This document shows, piece by piece, positions 16,288 to 25,827 of a DNA stretch of 45,968 bases; the stretch's first letter is position 1; each line of letters opens with the position of its first letter. This DNA comes from Fidelibacterota bacterium (GTDB taxonomy: Bacteria; Fidelibacterota; UBA8477): contig JAIPJR010000008.1 in assembly GCA_021734045.1 (NCBI GenBank), positions 1 to 45,968 of the forward strand, written 5' to 3'. The translations under genes and the position numbers were made by a program. The notes beneath the pieces were generated by a model. The model did no database searches. It worked only from the letters and a program-made list of their open reading frames with translations, and had not been told where the DNA came from.

Positions 16288-17403
16288 TCAGGGCAGTACC
16301 GACTCCACCGGATCATACGCCAGGTCAAACGCTTCGCTTACCGCTTGACAGGTGACTTTACCGTTATACATGTTGAGTCCCAGTAAAAATCCGGGATCAG
16401 ATTTGAGTGCAGCCACCGGCCCCTTATCCGCAATTTTAATCACGTATGGCAAGGTAGCATTGGTTAATGCAATCGTAGAGGTGTACGGTACGGCGCCCGG
16501 CATGTTCGCGACACAGTAATGGATGATTCCCTCGACCTCAAATGTGGGGTCTTCATGCGTAGTCGGATGGCATGTTTCAATACAGCCGCCCTGGTCCACA
16601 GCAACATCCACGATAACCGAACCCTTCCGCATGAGCTTCAGCATATCCCGCGTAACCAATTTTGGTGCTTTTGCGCCAGGAATAAGCACGGCACCAATCA
16701 ACAAATCAACCTGAGGTAGAAGCTCCTTAATATTGGTAGCTGAGCTGTACATGGTCATCACATTTTTAGGCATGAAATCATCCAAATCGCGCAAACGATT
16801 CAGATTCACATCCATCATGATGACCTGGGCACCAAACCCGGCGGCAATTTTTGCCGCATTAGTACCTACGATACCACCTCCCAGAACCAGAACCAGGGCT
16901 GGTTTAACACCGGGGACACCACCCAAAAGGACACCACGGCCGCCCATGCGATGCTCTAGAAATTTAGCACCTTCCTGAGTAGCCATTCGCCCTGCCACCT
17001 CGCTCATTGGGGTTAACAACGGCAAGGTACCACGTTTGTCTTCCACTGTTTCGTAGGCGATAGCAGTTGCTTTACTCGCTTGAAAATTAATTGTCAGGTC
17101 GCGATCAGCTGCAAAATGGAAATAGGTGAAAACAGTCTGACCTTCCCGGGCCATTGCGATTTCAGGTGCCTGAGGCTCCTTAACCTTCACGATCATTTCC
17201 GCTTGTGCCCAAATATCAGCAGCCTTATCAACGATAACGGCACCAGCTTTTTCGTATGCCGTATTTGTAAATCCGCTATTAAGTCCGCCATCGTTCTCTA
17301 CCAAAACCTTATGGCCACGACTCACCAATGCTTCCACACCACCCGGGGTCATGGAAATTCTGTTTTCATTGGTTTTAATCTCTCTTGGAACGCCAACAAT
17401 CAT
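16288..17403 (-). CDS. ald: Alanine dehydrogenase
   Basis: 371 aa, the usual length. The enzyme interconverts L-alanine and pyruvate plus ammonia with NAD. Visible features are the N-terminal MIVGVPREIKTNENRI with the substrate-binding Arg, KVKEPQ (~74, catalytic Lys region), FHFAAD with the active-site His (~96), the Rossmann nucleotide loop VLGGGIVGTNAAK (~172) and the family's DVAVDQGGCIET (~268). GGAGGG precedes the ATG. It lies 18 bases after the M16 protease gene and probably feeds amino-acid carbon into pyruvate. Confidence 0.95.
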   Translation of the reverse strand: MIVGVPREIKTNENRISMTPGGVEALVSRGHKVLVENDGGLNSGFTNTAYEKAGAVIVDKAADIWAQAEMIVKVKEPQAPEIAMAREGQTVFTYFHFAADRDLTINFQASKATAIAYETVEDKRGTLPLLTPMSEVAGRMATQEGAKFLEHRMGGRGVLLGGVPGVKPALVLVLGGGIVGTNAAKIAAGFGAQVIMMDVNLNRLRDLDDFMPKNVMTMYSSATNIKELLPQVDLLIGAVLIPGAKAPKLVTRDMLKLMRKGSVIVDVAVDQGGCIETCHPTTHEDPTFEVEGIIHYCVANMPGAVPYTSTIALTNATLPYVIKIADKGPVAALKSDPGFLLGLNMYNGKVTCQAVSEAFDLAYDPVESVLP

Positions 17404-17421
17404 TTAACACCCTCCGTAGCT

Positions 17422-18684
17422 TTACCGATTAGCCGGTTCAAGAATCATTGTAAAAAACATGTCCGATAGGAACAATTCCTGTGCCAGAGACTGAACATCA
17501 GCGCTGTTAACCGCTTCAATTTTTTCCAGATATTGGTCAATATCCATGGCATGATCATAATAAATCAATTGCCGTCCAAGTCTGAACATGCGCCGCTCCA
17601 TTGATTCTTCAGACATGACGATGCCAGATTTGTATTGAGCTTTCACCCGCTCAAGCTCCTGCTCTGCAATTGGTTCATCAGTTAATTTTTTCAATTCACC
17701 TTGTACCAACTCTAATCCACGATGACGGTTTTTCGGATCCGTGGCCAGATAGATACCGAACACACCGGTATCACGATACAGATTTGCAAAGGAATAAATG
17801 GCATAAGCCACACCGTGGGCTTCCCGGATATTCTGGAATAAGCGTGAGCTCATTCCTCCACTCAATACCGCGTTCAAAACGCCCAAAGGCCAGCGTTTTT
17901 CATCACTCAAACTGAATATCCGTCTACCGGTAATGAGATGCGACTGTTGGATGGACCGGGTTTCAACTGCTTCCCCCGGCGTTGCTTCATGCAGTTCATC
18001 GACAAAATGATTCGTGAGCCGCTGGGTCCCCTCCACAAAGTACTGAGAAAGCAGTGCAACCAGTTCATCGTGATCCACATACCCACTGGCCGTTACCACC
18101 ATATTCTCCGGATGGTAGTGTGTGCGGCGGTAGTCATTCAGTGCTTCGTGGGTGAAATTCTTAATCGTCTCCTCGAAGCCGATGACCGGCCTACCTAAAC
18201 CTGAATTTGGGAATATTCGGGATTCAAAAGCATCAAAAACCACTTCATCCGGAACATCCTGAGCGTCGCGTAATTCGTCCAAAACCACATACCGCTCCCG
18301 CTCCAGTTCTTCTTGAGGAAATGTGGGATTTAGCAGAATATCCGTGAGTAGCGAAACGGCAATTTCAAGATGTTCTTCCAGGAAACGGGCGTAAAAGCAG
18401 GTATAGTCTTTAGAGGTCATGGCATTGACCATTCCCCCTACCGATTCAAGCGCCAATGCAATCTCATATTTATCGCGCGTTTCGGTTCCTTTAAAAACCA
18501 TATGCTCTAAAAAATGAGAAATCCCGCTGATTTCAGCGGGCTCATAGCGACTTCCGGTTTTTACCCAAATACCCAGAGCGACAGAACGAACGGTTGGCAC
18601 ATGTTCCGTAACAATGCGCAAACCGTTCGCTATTACTGTCTCTCTGCGTGTTAACGCATTATCGCTAATATCGGTGACCTCCAC
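17422..18684 (-). CDS. M16 zinc protease (insulinase/processing-peptidase family)
   Basis: About 420 aa, equivalent to the protease gene found after pnp in many bacteria (YmxG-like). The inverted zinc site HFLEH is in SHFLEHMVFKGT (~residue 55) with the downstream Glu in VVLDELRDAQD; a second inactive-type half follows. The frame is open well into the pnp tail because that tail lacks stops in this frame, so the start is uncertain. I give GTG 18684; an ATT at 18669 is also possible because a GGAGGT site lies seven bases upstream of it. There is no in-frame ATG near the expected N-terminus. There is no signal peptide. Confidence 0.85.
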   Translation of the reverse strand: MEVTDISDNALTRRETVIANGLRIVTEHVPTVRSVALGIWVKTGSRYEPAEISGISHFLEHMVFKGTETRDKYEIALALESVGGMVNAMTSKDYTCFYARFLEEHLEIAVSLLTDILLNPTFPQEELERERYVVLDELRDAQDVPDEVVFDAFESRIFPNSGLGRPVIGFEETIKNFTHEALNDYRRTHYHPENMVVTASGYVDHDELVALLSQYFVEGTQRLTNHFVDELHEATPGEAVETRSIQQSHLITGRRIFSLSDEKRWPLGVLNAVLSGGMSSRLFQNIREAHGVAYAIYSFANLYRDTGVFGIYLATDPKNRHRGLELVQGELKKLTDEPIAEQELERVKAQYKSGIVMSEESMERRMFRLGRQLIYYDHAMDIDQYLEKIEAVNSADVQSLAQELFLSDMFFTMILEPANR

Positions 18685-20878
18685 GATCCCCGCGATTACC
18701 GCCGCGATCCCGATTACCGGGTCTGCGATCGCCACCTCGGCCACCACGATTACCACCACTACGGTGTTCGCGTGGCGGTGGCTCAACGTAACCTTCGGGT
18801 TTTTCCAACAGAACCTTGTGGCTCAGATTCAAGCGACCCATGTCATCAATTTCCATGAGCTTCACTTTGAGCGTATCGCCAATATTCACCACATCTTCCA
18901 CTCGGTTCACGTGACCCCAGGCCAATTCGCTGATATGGACCAGGCCGTCCCGACCGGGCAGGATGTTGACAAAAGCGCCAAATTGCATAATGCGTACGAC
19001 TTCACCTTCAAAGATCTCACCCACTTCAGGTTCGCGGGTCAGGTTGCGCACGTGTTTCTCGGCCGCTTCACAGCGTTCCGTATCCGGCGCGAAGATGAAG
19101 ACTGTTCCATCCTGGTCGATGTCAATTTTGGAATCTGTGGCAGCACAAATTTCCTTAATCGTCTTACCACCGGGACCAATGACATCACCAATCTTGGAGA
19201 CCGGGATTTTCATTGTGATAATCCGGGGTGCGTATGGGGAAATATTTGGCCGCGATTCCGGCAATACAGCTTCCATTTTCTCGATGATGTGAAAACGACC
19301 TGCTTTAGCCTGCTCCAGCGCCGTGCGCATGACATCCTGACTAATACCGTCGATTTTCAAATCCATCTGGATGGCAGTAATACCATCTTTTGAGCCGGCA
19401 ACCTTAAAATCCATATCGCCGTAATGGTCTTCATCACCCAGGATGTCGGACAAAACAGCAACATTGTCATCCTCTTTGATAAGTCCCATGGCGATACCGG
19501 CAATGGTTCTGGCTGTGGGAACACCCGCATCCATCATGGATAGGGAACCGCCACACACGGTGGCCATTGAAGAAGAGCCATTGGACTCTAAAACTTCCGA
19601 AACGACACGCAGTGTGTAGGGAAAGTCTTCTTTATTGGGGACAAATGGTTTTAATGCCCGCTCGGCAAGGTTACCATGCCCCACCTCCCGACGACTGGTG
19701 CCGCGCAACGGACGGGTCTCTCCCACACAATACGGCGGGAAATTATAGTGCAACATGAATGACTTGGTAGTCTCCTCCTGCTCCACATTGTCCAAGATCT
19801 GCTCATCCAGTTTGGTACCCAGGGTGGTTACAACCAATGCCTGCGTTTCACCACGCGTGAATAACGCGGAACCATGCACCCGCGGTAGTACATTAACCTG
19901 TACATCAATAGGACGGATTTCCGTCAAACCACGCCCGTCAATGCGAACTTTTTCCTGCACGATCATTTTTCGTACATTCTTCTTCAGGCGATTGCTGAAG
20001 ACTTCGTGAATAACCTTCTCCTGCTCAGGATAAGTTTCAGCAAATTTCTCCTGCAATTCCTGTTCATAGGTTTCACGACTGGTGTAGCGTTCCTGCTTGT
20101 CCCGGATGGTGTTCAACTGGGTCAGTTTCGCTTCATCAATGGCGGCGTCAACAGCCGTTTTCATTTCAACAATGACCGGGTCAACTTCAACTTCCCGTTT
20201 GGTGGGATTGATTTCTTTAATCAACTCATTCTGAAAATCAATGATAGGTTTGATATGCTTCTGAGCAAAGTCCAAACCCGCCACCAATTCATCTTCGCTG
20301 ATTTCAAGGGATTCACCCTCTACCATTAAGACATCCGTCGCTGTTCCGGCTACAATCATATCCAGCTTGGATTCTTCCAGTTGCTGAAAAGTGGGATTGA
20401 GAATGTATTCACCGTCAACCAGACCGACTCGGACCGCCGCGATGGGACCATTCCAGGGGATATCAGAGATGCTCAGTGCAACCGATGCGCCCAGCGTTCC
20501 CAGAATATCAGCCGGATTTTCCGAATCGCTGGACAGCACAGTGATTAACACCTGCGTTTCGGCCATAAATTCTTCGGGAAATAACGGGCGAATCGGTCGA
20601 TCCGTTAGTCGTGACGCCAAAATTTCCTTTTCTGACGGACGACCTTCCCGCTTGAAAAAGCCACCGGGAATTTTACCACCGGCATAACTTTTTTCGCGAT
20701 ATTCCACCTGCAACGGGAAAAAATCCCGACCAGAATCTTGTGTTTTAGCAGCTGTGGCTGCAACCAACAATGATGTTTCGCCATACTGCACATAGACTGA
20801 ACCGGAGGCCTGTTTCGCCATTAATCCGGTTTCCAGAATGAGAGGACGCCCTCCCAATTCCATTTCTTTACGTATCAA
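18665..20878 (-). CDS. pnp: Polyribonucleotide nucleotidyltransferase (PNPase)
   Basis: 737 aa. It degrades RNA 3' to 5' with phosphate and forms the core of RNA decay. The order is RNase PH domain 1 (from ~10), a helical linker, RNase PH domain 2 (from ~310), a KH domain (IGPGGKTIKEICAATDSKID, ~565) and an S1 domain (EIFEGEVVRIMQFGAFVN, ~625). The chain ends in ~30 residues rich in RGG/GGR and Arg-Asp, which E. coli PNPase lacks. The start codon is TTG 20878, with GGAGG a few bases upstream; this gives the usual N-terminus, whereas the next ATG would cut into it. It follows rpsO, as in many bacteria. Confidence 0.97.
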   Translation of the reverse strand: MIRKEMELGGRPLILETGLMAKQASGSVYVQYGETSLLVAATAAKTQDSGRDFFPLQVEYREKSYAGGKIPGGFFKREGRPSEKEILASRLTDRPIRPLFPEEFMAETQVLITVLSSDSENPADILGTLGASVALSISDIPWNGPIAAVRVGLVDGEYILNPTFQQLEESKLDMIVAGTATDVLMVEGESLEISEDELVAGLDFAQKHIKPIIDFQNELIKEINPTKREVEVDPVIVEMKTAVDAAIDEAKLTQLNTIRDKQERYTSRETYEQELQEKFAETYPEQEKVIHEVFSNRLKKNVRKMIVQEKVRIDGRGLTEIRPIDVQVNVLPRVHGSALFTRGETQALVVTTLGTKLDEQILDNVEQEETTKSFMLHYNFPPYCVGETRPLRGTSRREVGHGNLAERALKPFVPNKEDFPYTLRVVSEVLESNGSSSMATVCGGSLSMMDAGVPTARTIAGIAMGLIKEDDNVAVLSDILGDEDHYGDMDFKVAGSKDGITAIQMDLKIDGISQDVMRTALEQAKAGRFHIIEKMEAVLPESRPNISPYAPRIITMKIPVSKIGDVIGPGGKTIKEICAATDSKIDIDQDGTVFIFAPDTERCEAAEKHVRNLTREPEVGEIFEGEVVRIMQFGAFVNILPGRDGLVHISELAWGHVNRVEDVVNIGDTLKVKLMEIDDMGRLNLSHKVLLEKPEGYVEPPPREHRSGGNRGGRGGDRRPGNRDRGGNRGDRGGHRY

Positions 20879-20893
20879 AATACCTCCTACGAC

Positions 20894-21163
20894 TTACTTA
20901 CGTATACCGAGCTTCTCGATTAAAGCTTTGTAGCGTTGGTAGTCCTTTTTCATCACATAGTTCAATAGACGCCGGCGCTGCCCAACCATTTTCAGCAGGC
21001 CACGGCTGGTGTGATGATCTTTCTTATTTTCCTTCAGATGCTCGGTCAAACGCCGTATGCGTTCGGTCAGAATTGCGACCTGGACTTCCGGTGAACCAGT
21101 ATCGGTTCCACTCTGTCCGTATTCTTTTACAATCGCAGATGTTTCTTCTTTGGTGAGTGACAT
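20894..21163 (-). CDS. rpsO: 30S ribosomal protein S15
   Basis: 89 aa, exactly the usual size. S15 binds the central domain of 16S rRNA and nucleates the platform of the small subunit. The family pattern is clear: [20 protein letters not shown], the His-Asp-His-His-Ser RNA contact ([21 protein letters not shown]) and [21 protein letters not shown] lies four bases before the ATG. It sits between ribF and pnp. In E. coli S15 represses its own translation; I did not find a comparable pseudoknot in the short leader here. Confidence 0.98.
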   Translation of the reverse strand: MSLTKEETSAIVKEYGQSGTDTGSPEVQVAILTERIRRLTEHLKENKKDHHTSRGLLKMVGQRRRLLNYVMKKDYQRYKALIEKLGIRK

Positions 21164-21185
21164 TACTCCTCCTATTTCACAATCT

Positions 21186-22139
21186 TCATAAGTTTTCGAT
21201 TATTTTTAAACATTCTTCTTTGTCTTTTCCTAACTGGTCTTTCAGATCCCGGGGGCTGGCGAAGGTCTTTTCTGCCCGGATTTTCTGATAAAACTCAATC
21301 AAGAGCGTTTTGTCATATAGTGAATTCTCATCACCATTCCAATCAAACAGATTTATCTCAACAATATCATGGCTCAATTCATCTTCAAATGTGGGCCGAA
21401 TACCAATATTGCACATTCCAAAATGTCTGTGACCGTCGAAACTCGCTTTGGCCAGATAGACACCCCTGGCCGGAATGAGCTTGTTTGGAATGGGCGGTTG
21501 AATATTTGCCGTGGGATAATTCAGTGCCCGCCCGCGTCCTTTGCCGCGTACAACTGTACCATAAACGGTGTAGGGGTGCCCCAGCAAACGATTCGCTAAG
21601 TCAAGGTCATTACCCTGAATGGCATCCCGTATTCGGGTACTGCTCATAGGATGACCATTTTCCATAATGGGTCCCATAGCGGTAACAGCAAAGCCCAGTT
21701 CAGCACCTTCCGTTTTGAGAAAATCAACATCCCCGGCGCGATCATGCCCAAAACGATGGTCATAACCCACCACCACATGTTTTGCCTGCAGCTTTTGAAC
21801 CAGAATATCGGTTACAAATTCTTTTGCTGTCATTTCTGAAAAACCAGCCGTAAAGTCCAGCACCAGAAACGCATCCAGATCAAACAAGCGGTTAATTAAA
21901 AATTCTTTCTCTTCCAGTGTGGAGAGCAGGCGAATCCCTGGTCGGGTCTTGTCACGCAACAAAATCTGCGGATGAGGATCAAAGGTCAGTAGAACGCTTT
22001 TCAATTGCTGCGTCGTGGCCAATCGCTCGGTTTCCTGCAACAATGCCTGATGACCACGATGAATGCCATCAAAGCTGCCAATGGTGACAATGGTTCCATT
22101 ACCAGGATTGACAGCATCTAAGCGGCGCAGGATGTCCAT
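21186..22139 (-). CDS. ribF: Bifunctional riboflavin kinase / FAD synthetase
   Basis: 317 aa. It makes FMN from riboflavin and then FAD. The N-terminal nucleotidyltransferase domain shows [16 protein letters not shown] (~20) and [10 protein letters not shown] (~160); the C-terminal flavokinase domain shows [11 protein letters not shown] (~205) and ARGVYLAKA. The start overlaps the end of truB by 22 bases and GAGGAA precedes the ATG, so the two are translationally coupled. Location in the rbfA-truB-ribF-rpsO stretch is usual. Confidence 0.96.
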   Translation of the reverse strand: MDILRRLDAVNPGNGTIVTIGSFDGIHRGHQALLQETERLATTQQLKSVLLTFDPHPQILLRDKTRPGIRLLSTLEEKEFLINRLFDLDAFLVLDFTAGFSEMTAKEFVTDILVQKLQAKHVVVGYDHRFGHDRAGDVDFLKTEGAELGFAVTAMGPIMENGHPMSSTRIRDAIQGNDLDLANRLLGHPYTVYGTVVRGKGRGRALNYPTANIQPPIPNKLIPARGVYLAKASFDGHRHFGMCNIGIRPTFEDELSHDIVEINLFDWNGDENSLYDKTLLIEFYQKIRAEKTFASPRDLKDQLGKDKEECLKIIENL

Positions 22140-22789
22140 CGTTCCTCAAAAGTATCAATCGTTTCTGCCTTCTCAATGGTGTAGGGACCGATTGCCAGTC
22201 GTCGCAATTCCGTCAGCGTGGCACATGTTTTCAGAGTACTGCCAATGTCTTCAGCAAGTGTGCGGATATAAGTACCTTTTCCGCACCGCACACGCATGGT
22301 GAATTCAGGAAGATTAACCATTTCTATATCAATCTCATACACATGAACGCGTTGAGGTTCGCGGGGAACAACCTTCCCTTCCCGGGCGAGTTCGTACAAT
22401 TTTTTGCCGTTCTGTTTCTTAGCAGAGTACATGGGTGGGATTTGATCAATCGCACCAATAAACTGTTCTGACGCTGCCAAAATCTTGGGGCTGGTCAGCT
22501 CCGGAACGTCCATGGTTTTCACAACGTCACTGGTAAAATCTCCGGTATCCGTCTGCTCGCCAAGTTTCACCGTTGCCCGGTAAGTTTTTTCCAGCGCCAT
22601 AAACTCAGCTTGCCGTTTGGTGAATTTTCCGGTAAGGACGACTAAAACACCAGTAGCAAACGGGTCGAGTGTCCCGGCGTGACCTACTTTTTTTATCCTG
22701 GTGATGTTTCGAATTTTGTTGACCACATCAAAGCTGGTCCAATTGGCCGGTTTATCAATGGTAAAAATGTTATCGCCCTGCTGTTTCAA
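22118..22789 (-). CDS. truB: tRNA pseudouridine(55) synthase
   Basis: 223 aa. It converts U55 in the T-loop of tRNAs to pseudouridine. IDKPANWTSFDVV, the catalytic-Asp motif GHAGTLDPFATGVL (~35) and the RNA-contact motif GTYIRTLAEDIG (~167) are present. It lacks the C-terminal PUA-like domain of longer members such as the 314-aa E. coli protein, ending soon after the core. The start is TTG 22789, overlapping the rbfA stop as TTGA, with GGAAG upstream. Confidence 0.95.
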   Translation of the reverse strand: MKQQGDNIFTIDKPANWTSFDVVNKIRNITRIKKVGHAGTLDPFATGVLVVLTGKFTKRQAEFMALEKTYRATVKLGEQTDTGDFTSDVVKTMDVPELTSPKILAASEQFIGAIDQIPPMYSAKKQNGKKLYELAREGKVVPREPQRVHVYEIDIEMVNLPEFTMRVRCGKGTYIRTLAEDIGSTLKTCATLTELRRLAIGPYTIEKAETIDTFEERWTSCAA

Positions 22790-23127
22790 TTCATCAACTT
22801 CCGGATAATTCGATTCATGTGATCCATGTATGCCATGGTGTCATCATGGAAAAAACGCAGTTCAGGAACATATTTCAACGGCACTTCCTGCCCAACATGG
22901 TACCGAATCCTACCTTTGTGGTGTTCCAGCACTGCCAGACTGCCATCAATTTTATCATCACCACCCAGAATGGAGAAATAAACAGAGGCTAACTTCAAGT
23001 CATCGCTCATTTTTACCTGGGACACTGTAATAAATCCGGGGGCGGTTTCAGTCATGAACCGGGTTAAAAAATCAGCAACTGCCGCTTGAATGGCTTTAGC
23101 AACTTTGTCTTTACGTGCGGATCCCAT
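22786..23127 (-). CDS. rbfA: Ribosome-binding factor A
   Basis: About 113 aa from the ATG at 23127, which has GGAAAG eight bases upstream; the frame is open further but would run into infB. The KH-like fold shows VAKAIQAAVADFL, DLKLASVYFSILG and the GxxVPLKYVPELRFFHDD end typical of RbfA. It assists late maturation of the 30S subunit at 16S helix 1. It lies 16 bases after infB and overlaps truB by four bases. Confidence 0.94.
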   Translation of the reverse strand: MGSARKDKVAKAIQAAVADFLTRFMTETAPGFITVSQVKMSDDLKLASVYFSILGGDDKIDGSLAVLEHHKGRIRYHVGQEVPLKYVPELRFFHDDTMAYMDHMNRIIRKLMN

Positions 23128-23143
23128 CAAAAGTCTTTCCGTA

Positions 23144-25744
23144 TTACACTTGCAGTGTACGCTTTTGCTCCTCGACGGTATAAAATTCCAAGACATCGCC
23201 TACCTTGAGCTTGTCATAACCCTTTACAGCGATACCGCACTCATTGCCTTCCATGACCTCTTTCACATCGTCCTGAAAGCGCTTCAGATTACCGATTTCG
23301 CCTTCGAAAAGTACGCTATCTTCACGTTTCACGCGCACATGGGCGCTACGCTGTACCACACCGGATGTGACTTTTGATCCCGCAATATTGCCCAGTTTGG
23401 GAACTTTGAATAATTGCAGCACTTCGGCCGTTCCAATGACCTTTTCGATGCGTTCAGGTTCAAGCATGCCTTCCAGGGCTTTACGGATATCTTCCACTGC
23501 ATCATAAATGACATTGTAATTGCGTACTTCGACGCGCTCCGATTTTGCCAGCAAACGAGCTTTGCTATCGCTGGTGACATTAAACCCGATGATAATGGCA
23601 TTTGAAGTTGAGGCCAGCAGCACATCGGACTCCTTAATCATACCGATGCCCTTGTGCTTGATGCTCACCGCCACTTCGTCATTGGAAAGCTTCATGAAGG
23701 AATCGGCCAGCGCTTCGATTGAGCCGTCCACATCACCTTTTAAAATCAGGTTCAATTCCTTGACCTTCCCCTCAGCGATCTGGCGGGATATTTCATCCAG
23801 AGTCTGCAGGCGCATTCGTTTGAAATCCTGTTCCCGCTTCACTTGCTGCCGCTCAACACTGATTTCACGTGCTTTTTTCTCACTCTCCACGCAGAGGAAT
23901 TTGTCTCCTGCACGGGGAACATCACTAAATCCCAAAACCTGCACGGGTGTACCGGGGCCGGCTTCTTTTATCCGGGCACCACGCTCATTCATCAAAGCAC
24001 GGACCTTACCAGAGTAGTCACCACAAACAAATGTGTCGCTCATTTTCAAGGTGCCGCGATTCACCAGAATTGTCCCAACAGCGCCAAGCCCCTTGTCAAG
24101 TCTGGCCTCGACTACAACGCCACTGGCTCTGGCATCCGGATTAGCCGAAAGTTCCATAATCTCAGCCTGCAAAAGAATGACCTCCATCAGGTCCTCAACA
24201 TTGGTACCGTGCTTGGCTGAAATTTCCACATCTGGATATTTGCCACCCCAGCTCTCCACCAGAATGTCACGCTCGGCTAATTCCCGGCGCACCCGTTCCG
24301 GATCCGCACCGGTTTTATCAATTTTATTAATAGCGTAAATCATGGGAACACCGGCAGCTTTGGCATGGTCAATGGCTTCAACGGTTTGGGGCATCACAGC
24401 ATCATCAGCCGCAACCACTATCACCACAATATCCGTAACCTGAGCACCACGGGCGCGCATAGCTGTAAACGCTTCATGACCGGGTGTATCCAAAAATGTT
24501 ATAAGCTGACCATCTTTTAATTCCACCGAATAGGCGCCGATATGCTGGGTGATACCACCAGCTTCCCCGGCAATAACATTAGCGGAGCGGATGAAATCCA
24601 GCAGGGAGGTTTTTCCATGGTCCACATGGCCCATAATGGTGACAACCGGCGGGCGTGGTTTGAGTTTCTCCGGCGCGTCCTTGACCTCTTCTTCTTCAAG
24701 GATTTGCGTGATTTCTTCTTCGAATGCCACTTTCACATCGAATTCGTCAGCCAAAAGCTCAATGGTATCCCGGTCAATGCGCTGATTGATGGTCACCATC
24801 ATGCCCATCTCCATACACTTCCCAATCACATCGGCCACATCCACATCAATCAACTCGGCAAAATCATGGATAGAGATGAACTCTGAGACGCGAAAGACAT
24901 CGTCCTCCATCACTTCTTCACGGCTGCCATGGCTTGTTTTTTTACGCCTACGCCGCTTTTCATCCATGGAGGACATAACTTTTTTAATGGATGCGTCCAC
25001 CTCTTTTTCAGTGAATCGCGGTCCCTGACGACGCTGGCTCTTACCAACTTTATCTTTTTTATCAGCCTTGGTTCGAACCACATGCTTGACTTTGCGCTCC
25101 ACCTTCTTCGCCACGATTTTTTCACGGATGGGTTTTTCCGTCTCTTTTGGCGGTACGACCTTTTCTTCAGGTGAATCGTCTTCAACTTGGGTGATTGGAG
25201 CCGCTTTTTTGGCCGGTTTCGATGGTGCGTCACCGGGTTTTGTGGGTGTCTCTTTTTTGGTTTTTTTCTCTTTAGCCTGAGACTCGGCTTCCTGCTCTAA
25301 TAATTTTGCTGCTTCAGCTTCTGCTTTCCGACGCTCGCGTTCCTGGGCTTTGAATTTTTCATCGGCTACCTGCTGGGCTTTGAGCTCACCACTACGGCGC
25401 TGGGTTTCTGAAATTTCCCTCAGACGCTGTTCTTCTGCTTCCCGACGCTGCCGCTCCTCTTCTTCTTTACGCTTGACCTCTTCCTGCTCGCGGCGGATGC
25501 GCTCTTCCTCTTCACGGCGACGTGAATCTTCCAGTGCCCGGCGCTCTTCTGCTTTGCGATCCTGTTCAATCTGATACAAATCACCGGCGAACTTCTTTAA
25601 TATGAGTTCGTAGGTCTCTTCCTCCACGGGTGCCATATGATTGGCGACTTCGACACCGGCTTCTTCCCTTAGGAAGTCAATAATTTCCTGATGCGAGATA
25701 TTAATCTGCTTTGCGATTTGATAGATGCGTTTTGCTTTACTCAA
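23144..25744 (-). CDS. infB: Translation initiation factor IF-2
   Basis: 866 aa. This GTPase brings initiator tRNA to the ribosome. The N-terminal IF2_N segment ([20 protein letters not shown]) is followed by ~230 residues of highly charged Glu/Arg/Lys coiled coil and a basic linker, then a second IF2_N copy (~290) and the G domain: [14 protein letters not shown] (~375), DTPGHEAF (~423) and NKID (~478), then domains II, III and C2. The start is TTG 25744 with AGAGG seven bases upstream; this gives the expected N-terminus. The 83-base gap to nusA contains no ylxR-like gene. Confidence 0.97.
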   Translation of the reverse strand: MSKAKRIYQIAKQINISHQEIIDFLREEAGVEVANHMAPVEEETYELILKKFAGDLYQIEQDRKAEERRALEDSRRREEEERIRREQEEVKRKEEEERQRREAEEQRLREISETQRRSGELKAQQVADEKFKAQERERRKAEAEAAKLLEQEAESQAKEKKTKKETPTKPGDAPSKPAKKAAPITQVEDDSPEEKVVPPKETEKPIREKIVAKKVERKVKHVVRTKADKKDKVGKSQRRQGPRFTEKEVDASIKKVMSSMDEKRRRRKKTSHGSREEVMEDDVFRVSEFISIHDFAELIDVDVADVIGKCMEMGMMVTINQRIDRDTIELLADEFDVKVAFEEEITQILEEEEVKDAPEKLKPRPPVVTIMGHVDHGKTSLLDFIRSANVIAGEAGGITQHIGAYSVELKDGQLITFLDTPGHEAFTAMRARGAQVTDIVVIVVAADDAVMPQTVEAIDHAKAAGVPMIYAINKIDKTGADPERVRRELAERDILVESWGGKYPDVEISAKHGTNVEDLMEVILLQAEIMELSANPDARASGVVVEARLDKGLGAVGTILVNRGTLKMSDTFVCGDYSGKVRALMNERGARIKEAGPGTPVQVLGFSDVPRAGDKFLCVESEKKAREISVERQQVKREQDFKRMRLQTLDEISRQIAEGKVKELNLILKGDVDGSIEALADSFMKLSNDEVAVSIKHKGIGMIKESDVLLASTSNAIIIGFNVTSDSKARLLAKSERVEVRNYNVIYDAVEDIRKALEGMLEPERIEKVIGTAEVLQLFKVPKLGNIAGSKVTSGVVQRSAHVRVKREDSVLFEGEIGNLKRFQDDVKEVMEGNECGIAVKGYDKLKVGDVLEFYTVEEQKRTLQV

Positions 25745-25827
25745 AAATTGCCTCTTCGTATTCGTCTTCGTCTTACTTTAGCCGGTTCGCGTCCTTTAAG
25801 GCCTGCCATATTACGGTTCCGGGATGC

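Noticed and set aside
18614-19393. Long plus-strand open frame (259 codons) opposite pnp
   Set aside because: It lies entirely antisense to conserved pnp and M16 codons, has no recognisable domain or ribosome site, and its openness follows from the codon bias of the real genes.
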